A stretch of 41,554 nucleotides of DNA. Source: Catenulispora pinisilvae. Lineage in GTDB: Bacteria; Actinomycetota; Actinomycetes; Streptomycetales; Catenulisporaceae. Positions within the stretch are counted from its first letter, which is position 1, and each line of letters starts with the position of its first letter. The translations under genes and the position numbers were made by a program. The notes below the pieces were generated by a model that worked only from the letters and a program-made list of their open reading frames with translations, did no database searches and had not been told where the DNA came from. The stretch covers positions 1 through 41,554 of the forward strand of contig NZ_JAAFZA010000077.1 in the NCBI RefSeq assembly GCF_015356865.1, given 5' to 3'. Positions 1 to 7,643 of this stretch are shown piece by piece.

Positions 1-219
1 TCGCAGGAGGGCTGCCACTTCGACGTCTCGACCCAGCAGACCGTCATCAACTACCTGCGCGCCCGCTTCGTCGCCCCGCCGAGCCATATGCATCCGGACC
101 AGCAGCCCCTTGGTCCGCTCCGCGACCGCCGACCCGGTCTTCTTCCCGATCTCCGCGGCCCCGGCGTTGGCCGCCGCCTTCACCGCCCCCACCAACAGCA
201 AAGTGGGCTCCAGCTCCAT
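1..219 (-). CDS. Hypothetical protein, cut by window edge
   Basis: A minus-strand frame is open from an ATG at 217-219 to the window edge (73 codons visible). The N-terminus begins MELEPTLLLVGAVKAAANAG and continues as an Ala/Gly-rich helical segment, then a basic stretch (VRMHMARRGDE). A GGGGAG-like ribosome site lies a few bases upstream, which supports this start over the overlapping plus-strand frames. A perfect 16-bp inverted repeat sits 22 nt upstream of the start. I do not recognise the family; the 3' part is missing, so nothing can be said of its function. Confidence 0.55.
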   Translation of the reverse strand, partial: MELEPTLLLVGAVKAAANAGAAEIGKKTGSAVAERTKGLLVRMHMARRGDEAGAQVVDDGLLGRDVEVAALLR

Positions 220-240
220 AGCCCGCGCTCCCCACATACG

Positions 241-276
241 TCGGGTCCGTGATCAGGGTTCTGATCACGGACCCGA
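241..276. promoter_or_regulatory. Perfect 16-bp inverted repeat, operator or terminator
   Basis: Arms 241-256 and 261-276 are exact reverse complements, separated by the 4-nt loop GGTT. The element lies between two minus-strand genes: 102 nt past the stop of the SMR gene and 22 nt before the start of the left-edge gene. It has no T-run on either side, so an intrinsic terminator is only one option. The symmetric core GATCAG/CTGATC and its promoter-proximal place also fit an operator for a dimeric repressor. Confidence 0.6.
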
Positions 277-351
277 TCGTAGCTGGCCAAGTACGTCCCG
301 TGACATCCTCGGCGCGCGGCCGCGAGCCGTCAGCGCGGCGATCAGCGCAGT

Positions 352-387
352 ACTCGGTGCAGTTCTCGGTCCAGTACTCAGTGCAGC
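352..387. repeat. Three 12-bp imperfect tandem repeats
   Basis: Three units (TACTCGGTGCAG, TTCTCGGTCCAG, TACTCAGTGCAG) follow each other directly and differ by one to three bases. The last unit overlaps the stop codon of the SMR exporter gene (378-380). They may be a slippage product at the 3' end of the gene; no function is evident. Confidence 0.6.
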
Positions 388-692
388 ATTTTGAGACCAA
401 TCACACATCCGACGATCCCGGCCAGCAGCAGCACCTTCCCCACCGACACCGTCTCGCCGTCGAACACCATCCCGTAGGCCACCGTCAGCACCGCGCCGAT
501 GCCCACCCAGACGGCATAGCCGGTGCCGACCGGGAGCGTGCGCAGCGCGTAGGCCAGCCCCGCCATGCTCAACAGCACGCCCAGGCCGAAGACGGCGGTC
601 GGGCCCAGCCGGTGCAGGCCCTCGGACTTGCCCAACGCGGTCGCCCAGACCGCTTCCATGCGCCCCGAGACGACCAGGACGATCCAGTCCAC
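378..692 (-). CDS. SMR family exporter, SugE/Gdx-like
   Basis: A 104-aa small multidrug resistance protein with four predicted membrane helices, the usual SMR length; the family works as antiparallel dimers in the cell membrane. The GTG at 690-692 is chosen because the product then starts VDWIVLVVSGRMEAVWATAL, placing the essential membrane glutamate at residue 13 (E14 in EmrE), and because GAGGTG lies 7 nt upstream. The third helix (LPVGTGYAVWVGIGAV) and the C-terminal IVGCVIGLKM resemble the SugE/Gdx guanidinium exporters more than EmrE, so guanidinium export is the likeliest role; a quaternary-ammonium exporter is the alternative. It faces away from cmk. No convincing guanidine riboswitch was found upstream. 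Confidence 0.85.
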   Translation of the reverse strand: MDWIVLVVSGRMEAVWATALGKSEGLHRLGPTAVFGLGVLLSMAGLAYALRTLPVGTGYAVWVGIGAVLTVAYGMVFDGETVSVGKVLLLAGIVGCVIGLKMLH

Positions 693-738
693 TGCCGTAC
701 ACCTCGCCTTCCGATCGCCGATGCCGCCAAAGTCCTCG

Positions 739-779
739 AAAAAACGCATCGGCGGTGTTCGCGCGCCAAGCACGCGAAC
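739..779 (-). other. Hairpin and T6 tract in SMR leader
   Basis: Read on the minus strand, a 7-bp stem (GTTCGCG/CGCGAAC, plus coordinates 757-763 and 773-779) is followed 12 nt later by six T residues (739-744), about 47-87 nt before the SMR start. The T-tract is too far from the stem for a textbook terminator, so an attenuator is only a weak possibility. Confidence 0.25.
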
Positions 780-917
780 CACCGCCGAATATCCGATGAC
801 CCATCCAATCAACCCCGGGCCGCTCGGGGCTAATGGGAAACCCGTGAGCCCGGCCACCAGATACTCTTGATGGGCCGCAGGTCCCGGTCGCTGATCACGT
901 CGCTTGGAGTCAACCGC

Positions 918-1646
918 ATGCCGCTGCCCAGCCAGCACACCCTGTCCCGGATGGTCGTCGCGATCGACGGTCCGTCGGGGTCGGGCAAGTCGAGCGTGTC
1001 GCGCGGGGTCGCCGCGCGCCTGGGGCTGCGCTACCTGGACACCGGCGCGCAGTACCGGGCGATGACCTACTGGATGCTGCAGAACAAGATCGACACCACC
1101 GACCCGGCCGCGGTGGCGGCCGACGCCGGGGCGCCGGCGATCGGCTCGGGGACCGATCCGGCGGCGCCGGCGATCAGCGTGGACGGGCACGACGTGGCGG
1201 TGGCGATCCGGGAGGCCGACGTCACCGGCGCGGTGAGCGCGGTGGCGGCGGTGCCGGAGGTGCGGGCCCGGCTGATCGCGCTGCAACGGGAGCTCATCGG
1301 GGCCGGCGGGATCGTGGTCGAGGGCCGGGACATCGCCTCGGTGGTGGCCCCGGACGCCGGCGCCAAGATCTACCTGACCGCCTCCGAAGACGCCCGGGCC
1401 GCCCGCCGCAACACCGAGAACGGCGGCGGGGCCGGGACCGTGGCGGCCACCCGCGAGGCGCTGACCCGCCGCGACAGCGTCGACAACCGGACCAACACGC
1501 TGGAAGCGGCGCCGGGGGCGGTGGTGGTCGACGCCACCGAGCTGACCCTGGAGCAGGTGATCGACCAGGTCGCCGGCATCGTCATCCACGCGGCCCAGGG
1601 CTCCGCGCCGAACGCCGCCTCCCAAGGGGTGGGACTCACCAGATGA
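918..1646 (+). CDS. cmk: Cytidylate kinase
   Basis: Transfers phosphate from ATP to CMP/dCMP in pyrimidine salvage; cytoplasmic. The 242-aa product has the P-loop GPSGSGKSS near residues 18-26, the substrate-binding YLDTGAQYRA (most family members have M where Q stands), the VVEGRDIASVV motif, and the C-terminal RRDSVDNRTNT region of bacterial Cmk. The ATG at 918 is preferred because TTGGAG stands 8 nt upstream; the frame is open to 867, but the extra residues have no family counterpart. The stop overlaps the start of the acyltransferase gene by four bases (ATGA), so the two are translationally coupled, in the cmk-acyltransferase-der order common in actinobacteria. Confidence 0.95.
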   Translation: MPLPSQHTLSRMVVAIDGPSGSGKSSVSRGVAARLGLRYLDTGAQYRAMTYWMLQNKIDTTDPAAVAADAGAPAIGSGTDPAAPAISVDGHDVAVAIREADVTGAVSAVAAVPEVRARLIALQRELIGAGGIVVEGRDIASVVAPDAGAKIYLTASEDARAARRNTENGGGAGTVAATREALTRRDSVDNRTNTLEAAPGAVVVDATELTLEQVIDQVAGIVIHAAQGSAPNAASQGVGLTR

Positions 1647-2446
1647 AGGTTCTCCGAGACATGCCGCACCGACCGTCGGTCCCCTGGCGCGGCCGGGTCG
1701 CCGACGCCACGCGCGGCCCAGGCCCAGGCCCAGTCCCGAGCCCAGGCCACGACCGGGACCGGGACCGGTCCGCCGGCCCGCACAACCACACGCCGCCCAG
1801 CGCGCGCGGCGCCAAGCGCGCCCACCGCATCGGCGTACCGCTGATGCACTCGCTGTGGCACGTCACCCAGCACAACACCGAGAACGTCCCGACCGACGGC
1901 CCGCTGCTGCTGGCCGGCAACCACACCGGCTTCCTGGACGGCCCGCTGATCGCCGGCGTGGCGCCGCGACCGGTGCACTTCCTGGTCAAGAAGGAGATGT
2001 TCGTCGGCCCGCTGGGCCCGATACTGCTGGCGTTGGGGCAGATCCCGGTCGACCGGGACCACCCGGACCGCGCGGCGATCCAATCCGCGCTGGCCACCCT
2101 GCGCTCCGGCGGCGTCCTGGGGGTGTTCCCCGAGGGCACCCGCACCACCGGGGAGTTCGAGTCGGTACACAACGGCCTGGCCTACTTCGCGCTGGCCACC
2201 GGTGCCCCGATCCTGCCGGTGGCCTGCCTGGGCACGGCTACCAACGGCAAGACGGTCGGCTCGCTGCCGACCCCGCGCTCCCACCTGGACCTGGTGTACG
2301 GAACACCGGTGACGCTGGCGGAGTTGACCCAGGGGTCCGAGGGCCTGGGCCGGCGGCAGAAGATCGCCGCCATCAGCGAGGACCTGCGGGTCCGCCTGGC
2401 GGCGCACGTGCAGTACGCCAAGCAGCTCACCGGGCGCGACAATTAG
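1643..2446 (+). CDS. plsC: 1-acyl-sn-glycerol-3-phosphate acyltransferase
   Basis: PlsC-family enzyme that adds the second acyl chain to lysophosphatidate in phospholipid synthesis at the inner face of the membrane. The catalytic H-x4-D block is NHTGFLDGP near residues 93-101, and the substrate-binding block FPEGTR lies near residue 163. Of its 267 aa, the first 55 or so are a Pro/Gly/Arg-rich linker encoded by short tandem repeats, with no family counterpart. The core starts near IGVPLMHSLWHV. The start ATG overlaps the cmk stop. A later start within the linker is possible, but the overlap favours this one. Confidence 0.9.
   Translation: MKVLRDMPHRPSVPWRGRVADATRGPGPGPVPSPGHDRDRDRSAGPHNHTPPSARGAKRAHRIGVPLMHSLWHVTQHNTENVPTDGPLLLAGNHTGFLDGPLIAGVAPRPVHFLVKKEMFVGPLGPILLALGQIPVDRDHPDRAAIQSALATLRSGGVLGVFPEGTRTTGEFESVHNGLAYFALATGAPILPVACLGTATNGKTVGSLPTPRSHLDLVYGTPVTLAELTQGSEGLGRRQKIAAISEDLRVRLAAHVQYAKQLTGRDN
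1715..1768 (+). repeat. Short tandem repeats in plsC linker
   Basis: Three GGCCCA units (1715-1732) and three GACCGG units (1751-1768) encode a Gly-Pro run and the DRDRDR motif of the PlsC N-terminal extension. Both have 6-bp periods, so copy-number changes keep the frame and would only vary linker length. Confidence 0.7.
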
Positions 2447-2459
2447 ACACAGCCGGACC

Positions 2460-2489
2460 CGGCGGCCCCGCCTGCGTGCGGGGCCGCCG
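2460..2489 (+). terminator. GC-rich hairpin between plsC and der
   Basis: An 11-bp perfect stem (2460-2470 with 2479-2489, arms CGGCGGCCCCG/CGGGGCCGCCG) with an 8-nt loop begins 14 nt after the plsC stop. There is no U-tract. In high-GC actinobacteria such hairpins can terminate or attenuate transcription, so der may be partly uncoupled from cmk-plsC. Confidence 0.55.
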
Positions 2490-2530
2490 GCACGGCAGCA
2501 CGCTTCCACTGAAGACACGAGGAATCCCTG

Positions 2531-4021
2531 ATGCAGCCCGAGACCGAGGACTACACTCCCGGCGACGTCGCCGAAGCCGAAACCGGCGCCGGCGGCGTCA
2601 CCGCCGAGGAGTACTTCGACGAGGACTTCGACTACGAGGCCTACGCCGAAGGACTCGACTCGGAGGACTGGGAACGCGGTGAGGGCGAGGGTGTCCGGCT
2701 GCCGGTGCTGGCCGTCGTCGGCCGCCCCAACGTCGGCAAGTCCACGCTGGTCAACCGCATCCTGGGCCGCCGCGAGGCCGTGGTGCAGGACGTGCCCGGC
2801 GTCACCCGCGACCGGGTGTCCTACGACGCGCACTGGAACGGCCGCCGCTTCACGCTGGTCGACACCGGCGGCTGGGAACGGGACGTGGAGGGCATGGCCA
2901 AGGCCGTCGCCTTCCAGGCCGAGGCCGCCATCAACGCCGCCGACGCGGTGATGTTCGTGGTGGACGCCACAGTCGGCATCACCGACACCGACGAAGCGGT
3001 GGTCCGGGTCCTGCGCCGGGCCGGCAAGCCGGTGGTACTGGTCGCGAACAAGGTGGACGACGAGCGCACGGAGGCCGAGGCCGCGGCACTGTGGAACCTG
3101 GGCCTGGGCGAGCCCCACCCGGTCTCGGCCCTGCACGGCCGCGGCTCCGGCGACCTCCTGGACGCGGTCCTGGAGGCCCTCCCGCAGACCCCGGCGGTCC
3201 GCTTCGGCGCGCTGATGGGCGGCCCCCGCCGCGTGGCCCTGGTCGGCAAGCCCAACGTCGGCAAGAGCTCACTGCTGAACAAACTGGCCGGCGAGGAACG
3301 CGTAGTCGTCGACGCCACCGCCGGCACCACCCGCGACCCGGTGGACGAACTGATCGAACTGGGCGGCAAAACCTGGCGCTTCGTCGACACCGCAGGCATC
3401 CGCCGCCGCGTCAACCAAACCTACGGCGCCGACTTCTACGCCTCCCTGCGCACCCAGGGCGCCATCGAGAAGGCCGAAGTCGCAGTAGTCCTGGTCGACG
3501 CCAGCGACTCCCTGACCGAACAGGACCTCCGCATCATCACCATGGTCGCCGAAGCCGGCCGAGCCCTGGTCATCGCCTACAACAAGTGGGACCTCATGGA
3601 CGAGGAACGCCGCTACTACCTGGAACGCGAAATCGAACGCGACCTGGTCCAAGTCCGCTGGGCCCCCCGCGTCAACCTAGCCGCCCGCACCGGCCGCCAC
3701 GTCGACAAGCTAGTCCCGGCCCTGGAACAGGCCCTGGAAGGCTGGGGAACCCGCGTCCCCACCGGCAAACTCAACGCCTTCCTCGGCACCCTGGTAGCCG
3801 AGCACCCGCACCCCCTCCGCGGCGGCAAACAACCCCGCATCCTGTTCGGCACCCAGGCCGCCACCCGCCCACCCCGCTTCGTCCTATTCGCCAGCGGCTT
3901 CATCGAAGCCGGCTACCGCCGCTTCATCGAACGCCGCCTGCGCGAGGAGTTCGGCTTCGTCGGCTCCCCGATCCAAATCTCGGTCAAGGTCCGCCAGAAG
4001 AACAAGGACCGCAAGAAGTAG
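2531..4021 (+). CDS. der: Ribosome assembly GTPase Der (EngA)
   Basis: Der acts in maturation of the 50S ribosomal subunit. The 496-aa protein has the diagnostic tandem GTPase domains: first GRPNVGKST (about residue 64), DTGG and NKVD; second GKPNVGKSS (about residue 239), DTAG and NKWD. A KH-like domain follows at about 390-496 with a basic end ([11 protein letters not shown]). The acidic, low-complexity first 55 residues are usual in actinobacterial Der. A GAGGAAT site precedes the ATG. Codon choice drifts to more A-ending and CTA codons in the second half, but all GTPase motifs are intact. Confidence 0.97.
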   Translation: MQPETEDYTPGDVAEAETGAGGVTAEEYFDEDFDYEAYAEGLDSEDWERGEGEGVRLPVLAVVGRPNVGKSTLVNRILGRREAVVQDVPGVTRDRVSYDAHWNGRRFTLVDTGGWERDVEGMAKAVAFQAEAAINAADAVMFVVDATVGITDTDEAVVRVLRRAGKPVVLVANKVDDERTEAEAAALWNLGLGEPHPVSALHGRGSGDLLDAVLEALPQTPAVRFGALMGGPRRVALVGKPNVGKSSLLNKLAGEERVVVDATAGTTRDPVDELIELGGKTWRFVDTAGIRRRVNQTYGADFYASLRTQGAIEKAEVAVVLVDASDSLTEQDLRIITMVAEAGRALVIAYNKWDLMDEERRYYLEREIERDLVQVRWAPRVNLAARTGRHVDKLVPALEQALEGWGTRVPTGKLNAFLGTLVAEHPHPLRGGKQPRILFGTQAATRPPRFVLFASGFIEAGYRRFIERRLREEFGFVGSPIQISVKVRQKNKDRKK

Positions 4022-4153
4022 GACGGCGAGAAGCAGGACCGCGGAAAACAGGACCACAGGAACCAGGACGACGCGCCACCCCGGGGGACGCTAACCGATG
4101 TGATTCGCAGGCCCCGGGTGCGGTATGGTCTTCCTGCCCGCTGATGCGGGCGG

Positions 4154-4227
4154 CGGGCTGTAGCGCAGCTTGGTAGCGCACCTGACTGGGGGTCAGGGGG
4201 TCGCAGGTTCAAATCCTGTCAGCCCGA
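4154..4227 (+). tRNA. tRNA-Pro (anticodon GGG)
   Basis: The acceptor stem is CGGGCTG (4154-4160) with CAGCCCG (4220-4226), discriminator A at 4227. The anticodon arm is CCTGA-CTGGGGG-TCAGG, giving anticodon GGG. The T arm is GCAGG-TTCAAAT-CCTGT. No CCA is encoded. The gene is followed directly by a terminator and an integrase cassette, so its 3' half is the probable attachment site of the integrated element. I saw no second copy of the 3' half in the window. Confidence 0.95.
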
Positions 4228-4233
4228 CCGTCG

Positions 4234-4277
4234 AAACCCCTTCTGGTCTGCGGAAACGCAAATCGGAAGGGGTTTTT
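4234..4277 (+). terminator. Intrinsic terminator after tRNA-Pro
   Basis: A 10-bp perfect stem (AAACCCCTTC at 4234-4243 with GAAGGGGTTT at 4266-4275) encloses a 22-nt loop and ends in five T residues. It starts 7 nt after the tRNA. It would stop tRNA transcription before the integrated element. Confidence 0.85.
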
Positions 4278-4311
4278 CCATGCCCGGAGGGCCCGTATTT
4301 GCCACCCGCGG

Positions 4312-4350
4312 TGACACAAAATGACACAGCAGACCGGCCGACGCGTGTCA
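4312..4350. promoter_or_regulatory. TGACACA repeats beside the attachment site
   Basis: TGACACA occurs at 4312-4318 and again at 4322-4328, a 10-bp spacing (one helical turn), and an inverted partial copy (GTGTCA) lies at 4345-4350. Position between the tRNA and the excisionase/integrase genes suggests arm-type sites for integrase or Xis. This is inference from spacing and place only. Confidence 0.35.
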
Positions 4351-4451
4351 GAGAACGAGCAGGCCGGGGCCGTAATCATTCCGTTCCCCCCAGCGCGGCG
4401 GTCGCCATGTCGACCATGCGGAGCCGGGGGCACCTGCGGACGGTCCCGCCC

Positions 4452-4829
4452 ATGGACGAGTACCTGAGCATCAACGACCTGCGCGCCCTGCTCCGCCTCG
4501 GGCGAAGCGCGGCCTACGCCCTGACGCACAGCCCGGGGTTCCCGGACCCGGTGCGGCTGTCGAGCTCCTGTTACCGGTGGCCGCGGCCGGCGGTGGAGGC
4601 GTTCCTGGCATCCAGGACGATCCCCTCGACGCCGGGGCGGGGCCGCCGCGTGAAGGACAAGAGGCCGGCCGACCCCGACATCATCGTGACCCCCCCGAGG
4701 GGATCACCATCTACCCGCCGCGCAACGAGGACGAGGACTGGCGGGCCCTGTTCTACGACCTGGACGACAAGCGTCGCTTCCGCCGGGCCCGCGACGAGGA
4801 GACGCTGGCGGCAAAGCTGGAGCCGGTGA
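4452..4829 (+). CDS. AlpA/Xis-like helix-turn-helix protein
   Basis: The product (MDEYLSINDLRALLRLGRSA...) has the compact winged helix of AlpA/excisionase proteins, ending in the typical SCYRWPRPAVEAFLASR pattern near residues 38-54. Such proteins usually steer excision of the neighbouring integrase. An in-frame ATG at 4408 is an alternative start; neither has a good ribosome site. After the run of seven C at 4689-4695 the frame becomes unusual (RGSPSTRRATRTRTGG) while the integrase frame becomes protein-like. The last 40 or so residues may therefore be a frameshift artefact, and HTH and integrase may have been one frame. Confidence 0.6.
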   Translation: MDEYLSINDLRALLRLGRSAAYALTHSPGFPDPVRLSSSCYRWPRPAVEAFLASRTIPSTPGRGRRVKDKRPADPDIIVTPPRGSPSTRRATRTRTGGPCSTTWTTSVASAGPATRRRWRQSWSR

Positions 4830-5923
4830 AGGCGCGCCTGTCCTTCGAGGCGACGCTGACCGAGGAGCTCGGCGCGGCCCTGGTCACGCGCTACCTGTCG
4901 GCCGACCGGCACCCCGTCGGCAAGGGTTGGGCGCCGTCGTATGCGTCCAAGCAGCGCCGGTACTGCGAGAACTACATCCTCCCGGTGATCGCCAGCGTCA
5001 AGCGCGACAAGATCCGGGTCGCGCACATGCAGGCCGCGGTCAACGCACCCAACACTGCCGACGGCGGACGGCGGGTGGCCAAGACGATCGGCTCGATAGT
5101 CAAGGCCGGGATCAAGGCGGACTACCTGACCAACCCGCGGCTGGCGATGGTGCATTGGCAGCCCGGAGACCGCGCCCGGCCCGAGCAGACGGTGTCGGTG
5201 GCCGGGCAGAGCGGCGAGTTCGTGAACGCCGACGAGATCCCCGGCCACGAGTCGGTCGCAGCCCTCGGGTCGTCGATGATCCGCAAACGCCTGGCCCCGT
5301 GGTGGCACGAGCTGATGCCGTACGCGGCCGCCTACAGCGGCCTGCGCATCGGCGAGCTACTCGCCTTGGAGGCGAGTTATGCCGCGGTGCTGCGGCGGAC
5401 CATCTCCGTAGCCTGGCAGGTCATCGAGGTCGACGGCAAGTTGCTGCGTGTCCCGCCCAAAGGCGGCAAGCGGCGCACCACGATCTACCCGGCCGAGACG
5501 CCAACCGGCTATCGGCTCGCGGAGGCGATGCGCAGGCGGGCCGAGGAGGCCGTCACCGAGCAGGTGGAGGGGCGCAACCCGATGGGCCTGATGTTCCCTG
5601 CGCCGCGCGGGCACTTCTGGCCGTCGAACTTCGACAACCGCGTCGCAGTCCCCGCCTGCCGCTTGGCGCGCTGGCGGGACGCCGAGGACCGGCGGGTGTG
5701 GACGTGGCATTCGATGCGCCACCTGTTCTGCACCACGGCGCTCAACGACTGGGGCCTGGACGTCACCGACGTCGCGGCCCTGGCCGGCCACTCCAGCACG
5801 AGGATTACCATCGAGATGTATCTCGGCAGCGTCGCAGGAACGCTGCAGCGGGCGTTCGACAAGACCGGCGCCGCACAGTTCCCCGACAAGCCGGGTTCCG
5901 AAGACCGGATCTGCCGGATCTAA
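4577..5923 (+). CDS. Tyrosine recombinase (integrase)
   Basis: Phage-type integrase that would recombine the element at the adjacent tRNA-Pro. The catalytic residues are visible: Arg in AAYSGLRIGELLAL, H-x-x-R in WHSMRHLFCTTA, the second His in ALAGHSSTRIT, and the Tyr nucleophile in IEMYLGSVAGTL. An N-terminal SAM-like core-binding domain precedes them (WAPSYASKQRRYCENYILPV). The GTG at 4577 is the only upstream start in frame, and the 40 or so residues it adds are implausible out-of-frame sequence. Real homology seems to begin near EGITIYPPRNEDEDW, just after a C7 run, so the start is uncertain. The gene ends at a strong hairpin shared with xre. Confidence 0.85.
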   Translation: MAAAGGGGVPGIQDDPLDAGAGPPREGQEAGRPRHHRDPPEGITIYPPRNEDEDWRALFYDLDDKRRFRRARDEETLAAKLEPVKARLSFEATLTEELGAALVTRYLSADRHPVGKGWAPSYASKQRRYCENYILPVIASVKRDKIRVAHMQAAVNAPNTADGGRRVAKTIGSIVKAGIKADYLTNPRLAMVHWQPGDRARPEQTVSVAGQSGEFVNADEIPGHESVAALGSSMIRKRLAPWWHELMPYAAAYSGLRIGELLALEASYAAVLRRTISVAWQVIEVDGKLLRVPPKGGKRRTTIYPAETPTGYRLAEAMRRRAEEAVTEQVEGRNPMGLMFPAPRGHFWPSNFDNRVAVPACRLARWRDAEDRRVWTWHSMRHLFCTTALNDWGLDVTDVAALAGHSSTRITIEMYLGSVAGTLQRAFDKTGAAQFPDKPGSEDRICRI

Positions 5924-5932
5924 GAACGCTCA

Positions 5933-5966
5933 GGGCCGCGCCGTCAACCGACGTGCGGCGCGGCCC
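5933..5966. terminator. Bidirectional hairpin terminator
   Basis: An 11-bp perfect stem (GGGCCGCGCCG at 5933-5943, CGGCGCGGCCC at 5956-5966) with a 12-nt loop fills the gap between the convergent integrase and XRE genes. There is no long T-run. Confidence 0.75.
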
Positions 5967-5972
5967 GCTTCC

Positions 5973-6284
5973 TCATCCGGGTTCTGACGCGGATCCGTTC
6001 ACGGCACCCTTCGACCATCCTGGACCGAAGAGGTCAGCCGGTGAGATGCCGAGCCCGTCGGCGATCTTCAGGAGCGTCGGCACCCCGGCGTTCCGGCGTC
6101 CATGCTCGATGTAGATCAAACCGCGGAAGCTCAGGTCGCTGCGATGGGCGAGTTCTTCGAGACTGAGGTCCTGTTCCTCCCGCAGCTGCCGGATACGCAG
6201 GCCGAGTTTCAGAAGACGCGGCTCGGGCGAATCGCCAGTTGAGGACACGTGTCGACTGAAACGGCGCAATGATCGAAGAACCAT
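5973..6284 (-). CDS. XRE-family transcriptional regulator
   Basis: A 103-aa protein with one HTH_3-type domain: LGLRIRQLREEQDLSLEELAHRSDLSFRGLIYIEHGRR..., residues about 28-85, closing with KIADGLGISPADLF. Such single-domain XRE proteins often act as element repressors. It converges with the integrase across a shared terminator. The start gives a 27-residue lead before the domain; the upstream DNA has an AT-rich box (GATTATGCA) about 20 nt before the ATG but no clear ribosome site, so translation may be nearly leaderless or begin later. Confidence 0.85.
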   Translation of the reverse strand: MVLRSLRRFSRHVSSTGDSPEPRLLKLGLRIRQLREEQDLSLEELAHRSDLSFRGLIYIEHGRRNAGVPTLLKIADGLGISPADLFGPGWSKGAVNGSASEPG

Positions 6285-6655
6285 GAACAGCTGTGCATAA
6301 TCGCTTCAGGGCAACTGCCCTCGCGACGGCTCGGGGCGCGGTCGAACCACACGAAAGACACACCCGCCATGAGCAATCACAGGCCGCTGCCGACCTGGAT
6401 CCGGCCGACCCAGCGCAGATCGCACACTGATACCGACCTCGAGCGGCATGTGTTGGTTTCGGGTCACGCCGCCGCTGCCGCTGCAGACGGTCCAAAGCAT
6501 GAATCCACGGCCGACGCGACCGGCGACCCGAACGGGCCTGCCCCACGCATGCGCACGCACCGACCCCGCCCACCGCACACCGAGTGCTCCCAGCCGCTGC
6601 GACGTACTGGACATCGTGGGCGGGAGGCGCAACGTAAACGGGGTCCGGGGCGGCA
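6285..6655. other. Gap of 371 bp, no supported gene
   Basis: A 96-codon plus-strand frame (6369-6659, starting MSNHRPLPTWIRPTQRR) spans most of this stretch. Its composition is Arg/Pro/His-rich and unlike a folded protein. I assign no gene. It may be decayed N-terminal integrase sequence, because it abuts the integrase remnant at 6656. Confidence 0.3.
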
Positions 6656-6960
6656 GTGATCGGGCACGTCAAGTGCCGGGACATCGAGACCTGGCACATG
6701 CAGCAGATCGTGAACGGCGCGAACACCTCGAAAACGGGGGACCGCATGCGCATGTTCAATCTCCGGGCTGGTCAACGCCGGGGTGGCCGCGGAATACCTG
6801 ACCGACCCGCTACTGGCGAACATGCACTGCAGGTCGGCGACCGGCCCCGCCCGCTGCGGCGGGCCAAGCTGGCCGGGCAGTGCCGAAGCTACATCGATCC
6901 GAAGCTCCTCCTCATGCGTATGCTGCTGAAGATGGCCTACGAGCGGAACCCGCTTCGGGC
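6656..6960 (+). pseudogene. Decayed tyrosine integrase fragment (core-binding part)
   Basis: One frame reads IGHVKCRDIETWHMQQIVNGA, matching the intact integrase segment IASVKRDKIRVAHMQAAVNAP. The match continues after a shift into a second frame (VNAGVAAEYLTDPLLANMH versus VKAGIKADYLTNPRLAMVHW), and after a lost base in the TGG codon it shifts again (QVGDRPRP versus QPGDRARP). At least two frameshifts in 300 bp, with no catalytic domain following, make this a dead remnant of a second, related integrase. Confidence 0.7.
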
Positions 6961-7194
6961 CACGTCAAGGACGCCCACATCGAGGTCGCAGTCGGCGCAT
7001 GTCCGTGAGGGCGACCCGTTCTGTACTGTCGCTGGAGGAGAACCCCAGTCGTTGTCCGTCCGGTACTGGCAATCAAAGCGTTGCGGGCGACGTCATGACC
7101 GTGCTACTGCGATCCGGCCGGTCTGTCGCATGCGAGAGGCCCCACGTGGACGTCTCCTGGCTTGGGGAGGGCTGGAGCGTCGACGCTCGGCGTC
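6961..7194. other. Gap of 234 bp, nothing recognised
   Basis: A 66-codon frame (6999-7199) exists but shows no recognisable domain and only modest G/C third-position bias. I see no RNA or repeat structure. Confidence 0.3.
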
Positions 7195-7424
7195 GTTGAA
7201 GTCTCCTCGCGCTTGAATGTCGGCCAGCGGATGCTTGGCGCGGCCGGAGTCCCGATCGGGGTCCGGTGTCTTAGTGTGTCCGAAGACGCACTCCAGGATT
7301 CCGGCGATCGTGCCCGGGTAGGTTTCTGCGTAATGCGAATGTTCGAGTGTCCGACCAGTTTGGCGACGTCGCTCAGGGCGAGGTTCTGTACCCCTAAGCG
7401 GCGGGTGTGGAAGATGGACCAGCC
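7195..7424 (-). pseudogene. Integrase C-terminal remnant, frameshifted
   Basis: The minus strand reads GWSIFHTRRLGVQNLAL then SDVAKLVGHSNIRIT, the second-His region of a tyrosine recombinase. After a two-base shift it continues YPGTIAGILECVFGHTKTP, which lines up with the nucleophile-Tyr segment YLGSVAGTL of the intact integrase. The H-x-x-R box is degraded and no N-terminal part is attached. It is the third integrase trace near this end of the element, on the opposite strand to the first two. Confidence 0.65.
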
Positions 7425-7643
7425 GGTATCCCCTGGTACTGGGAGGTCGAACTCGACTCGCCGGCCGCTTGGGACATTACCGCAGTACAGGCGTACGAGC
7501 TGGCGATAGTCCCCGCTGCCAGACTCGCGGTCAAGCCACTGCGCCCTGCGGCGACCTTCCGCCTGCTGTTGACGGATGATCCTTCCGCCCCGGTCGACGA
7601 GAACGACTCGGTGCGGTGGTTGCTCGTCCGCAGGCGATCGCCC
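7407..7643 (+). other. Possible orphan coding fragment
   Basis: One plus frame (WYWEVELDSPAAWDITAVQA..., ending about SVRWLLVRRR) has roughly three quarters G/C third positions and a plausible alpha/beta composition. The frame runs on into the antisense of the primase-helicase gene, so the real 3' end is lost. It overlaps the integrase remnant start on the other strand. I do not recognise it; it may be the broken end of a displaced gene. Confidence 0.3.

Noticed and set aside
693..866. Guanidine riboswitch in front of the SugE/Gdx-like exporter
   Set aside because: A GAGGTGTACGGC string recalls ykkC-III, but the pairing partners and conserved downstream strings are absent; only a weak hairpin remains.
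1370..3136. A 588-codon minus-strand frame across cmk, plsC and der
   Set aside because: It is antisense to three genes with clear motifs and encodes Gly/Val/Asp/Arg-rich sequence with no domain; a GC-rich shadow frame.
4154..4227. A second attachment site (repeat of the tRNA-Pro 3' half) inside the window
   Set aside because: I found no second copy by eye; the right end of the element is probably outside the window or was lost. A direct search would settle it.
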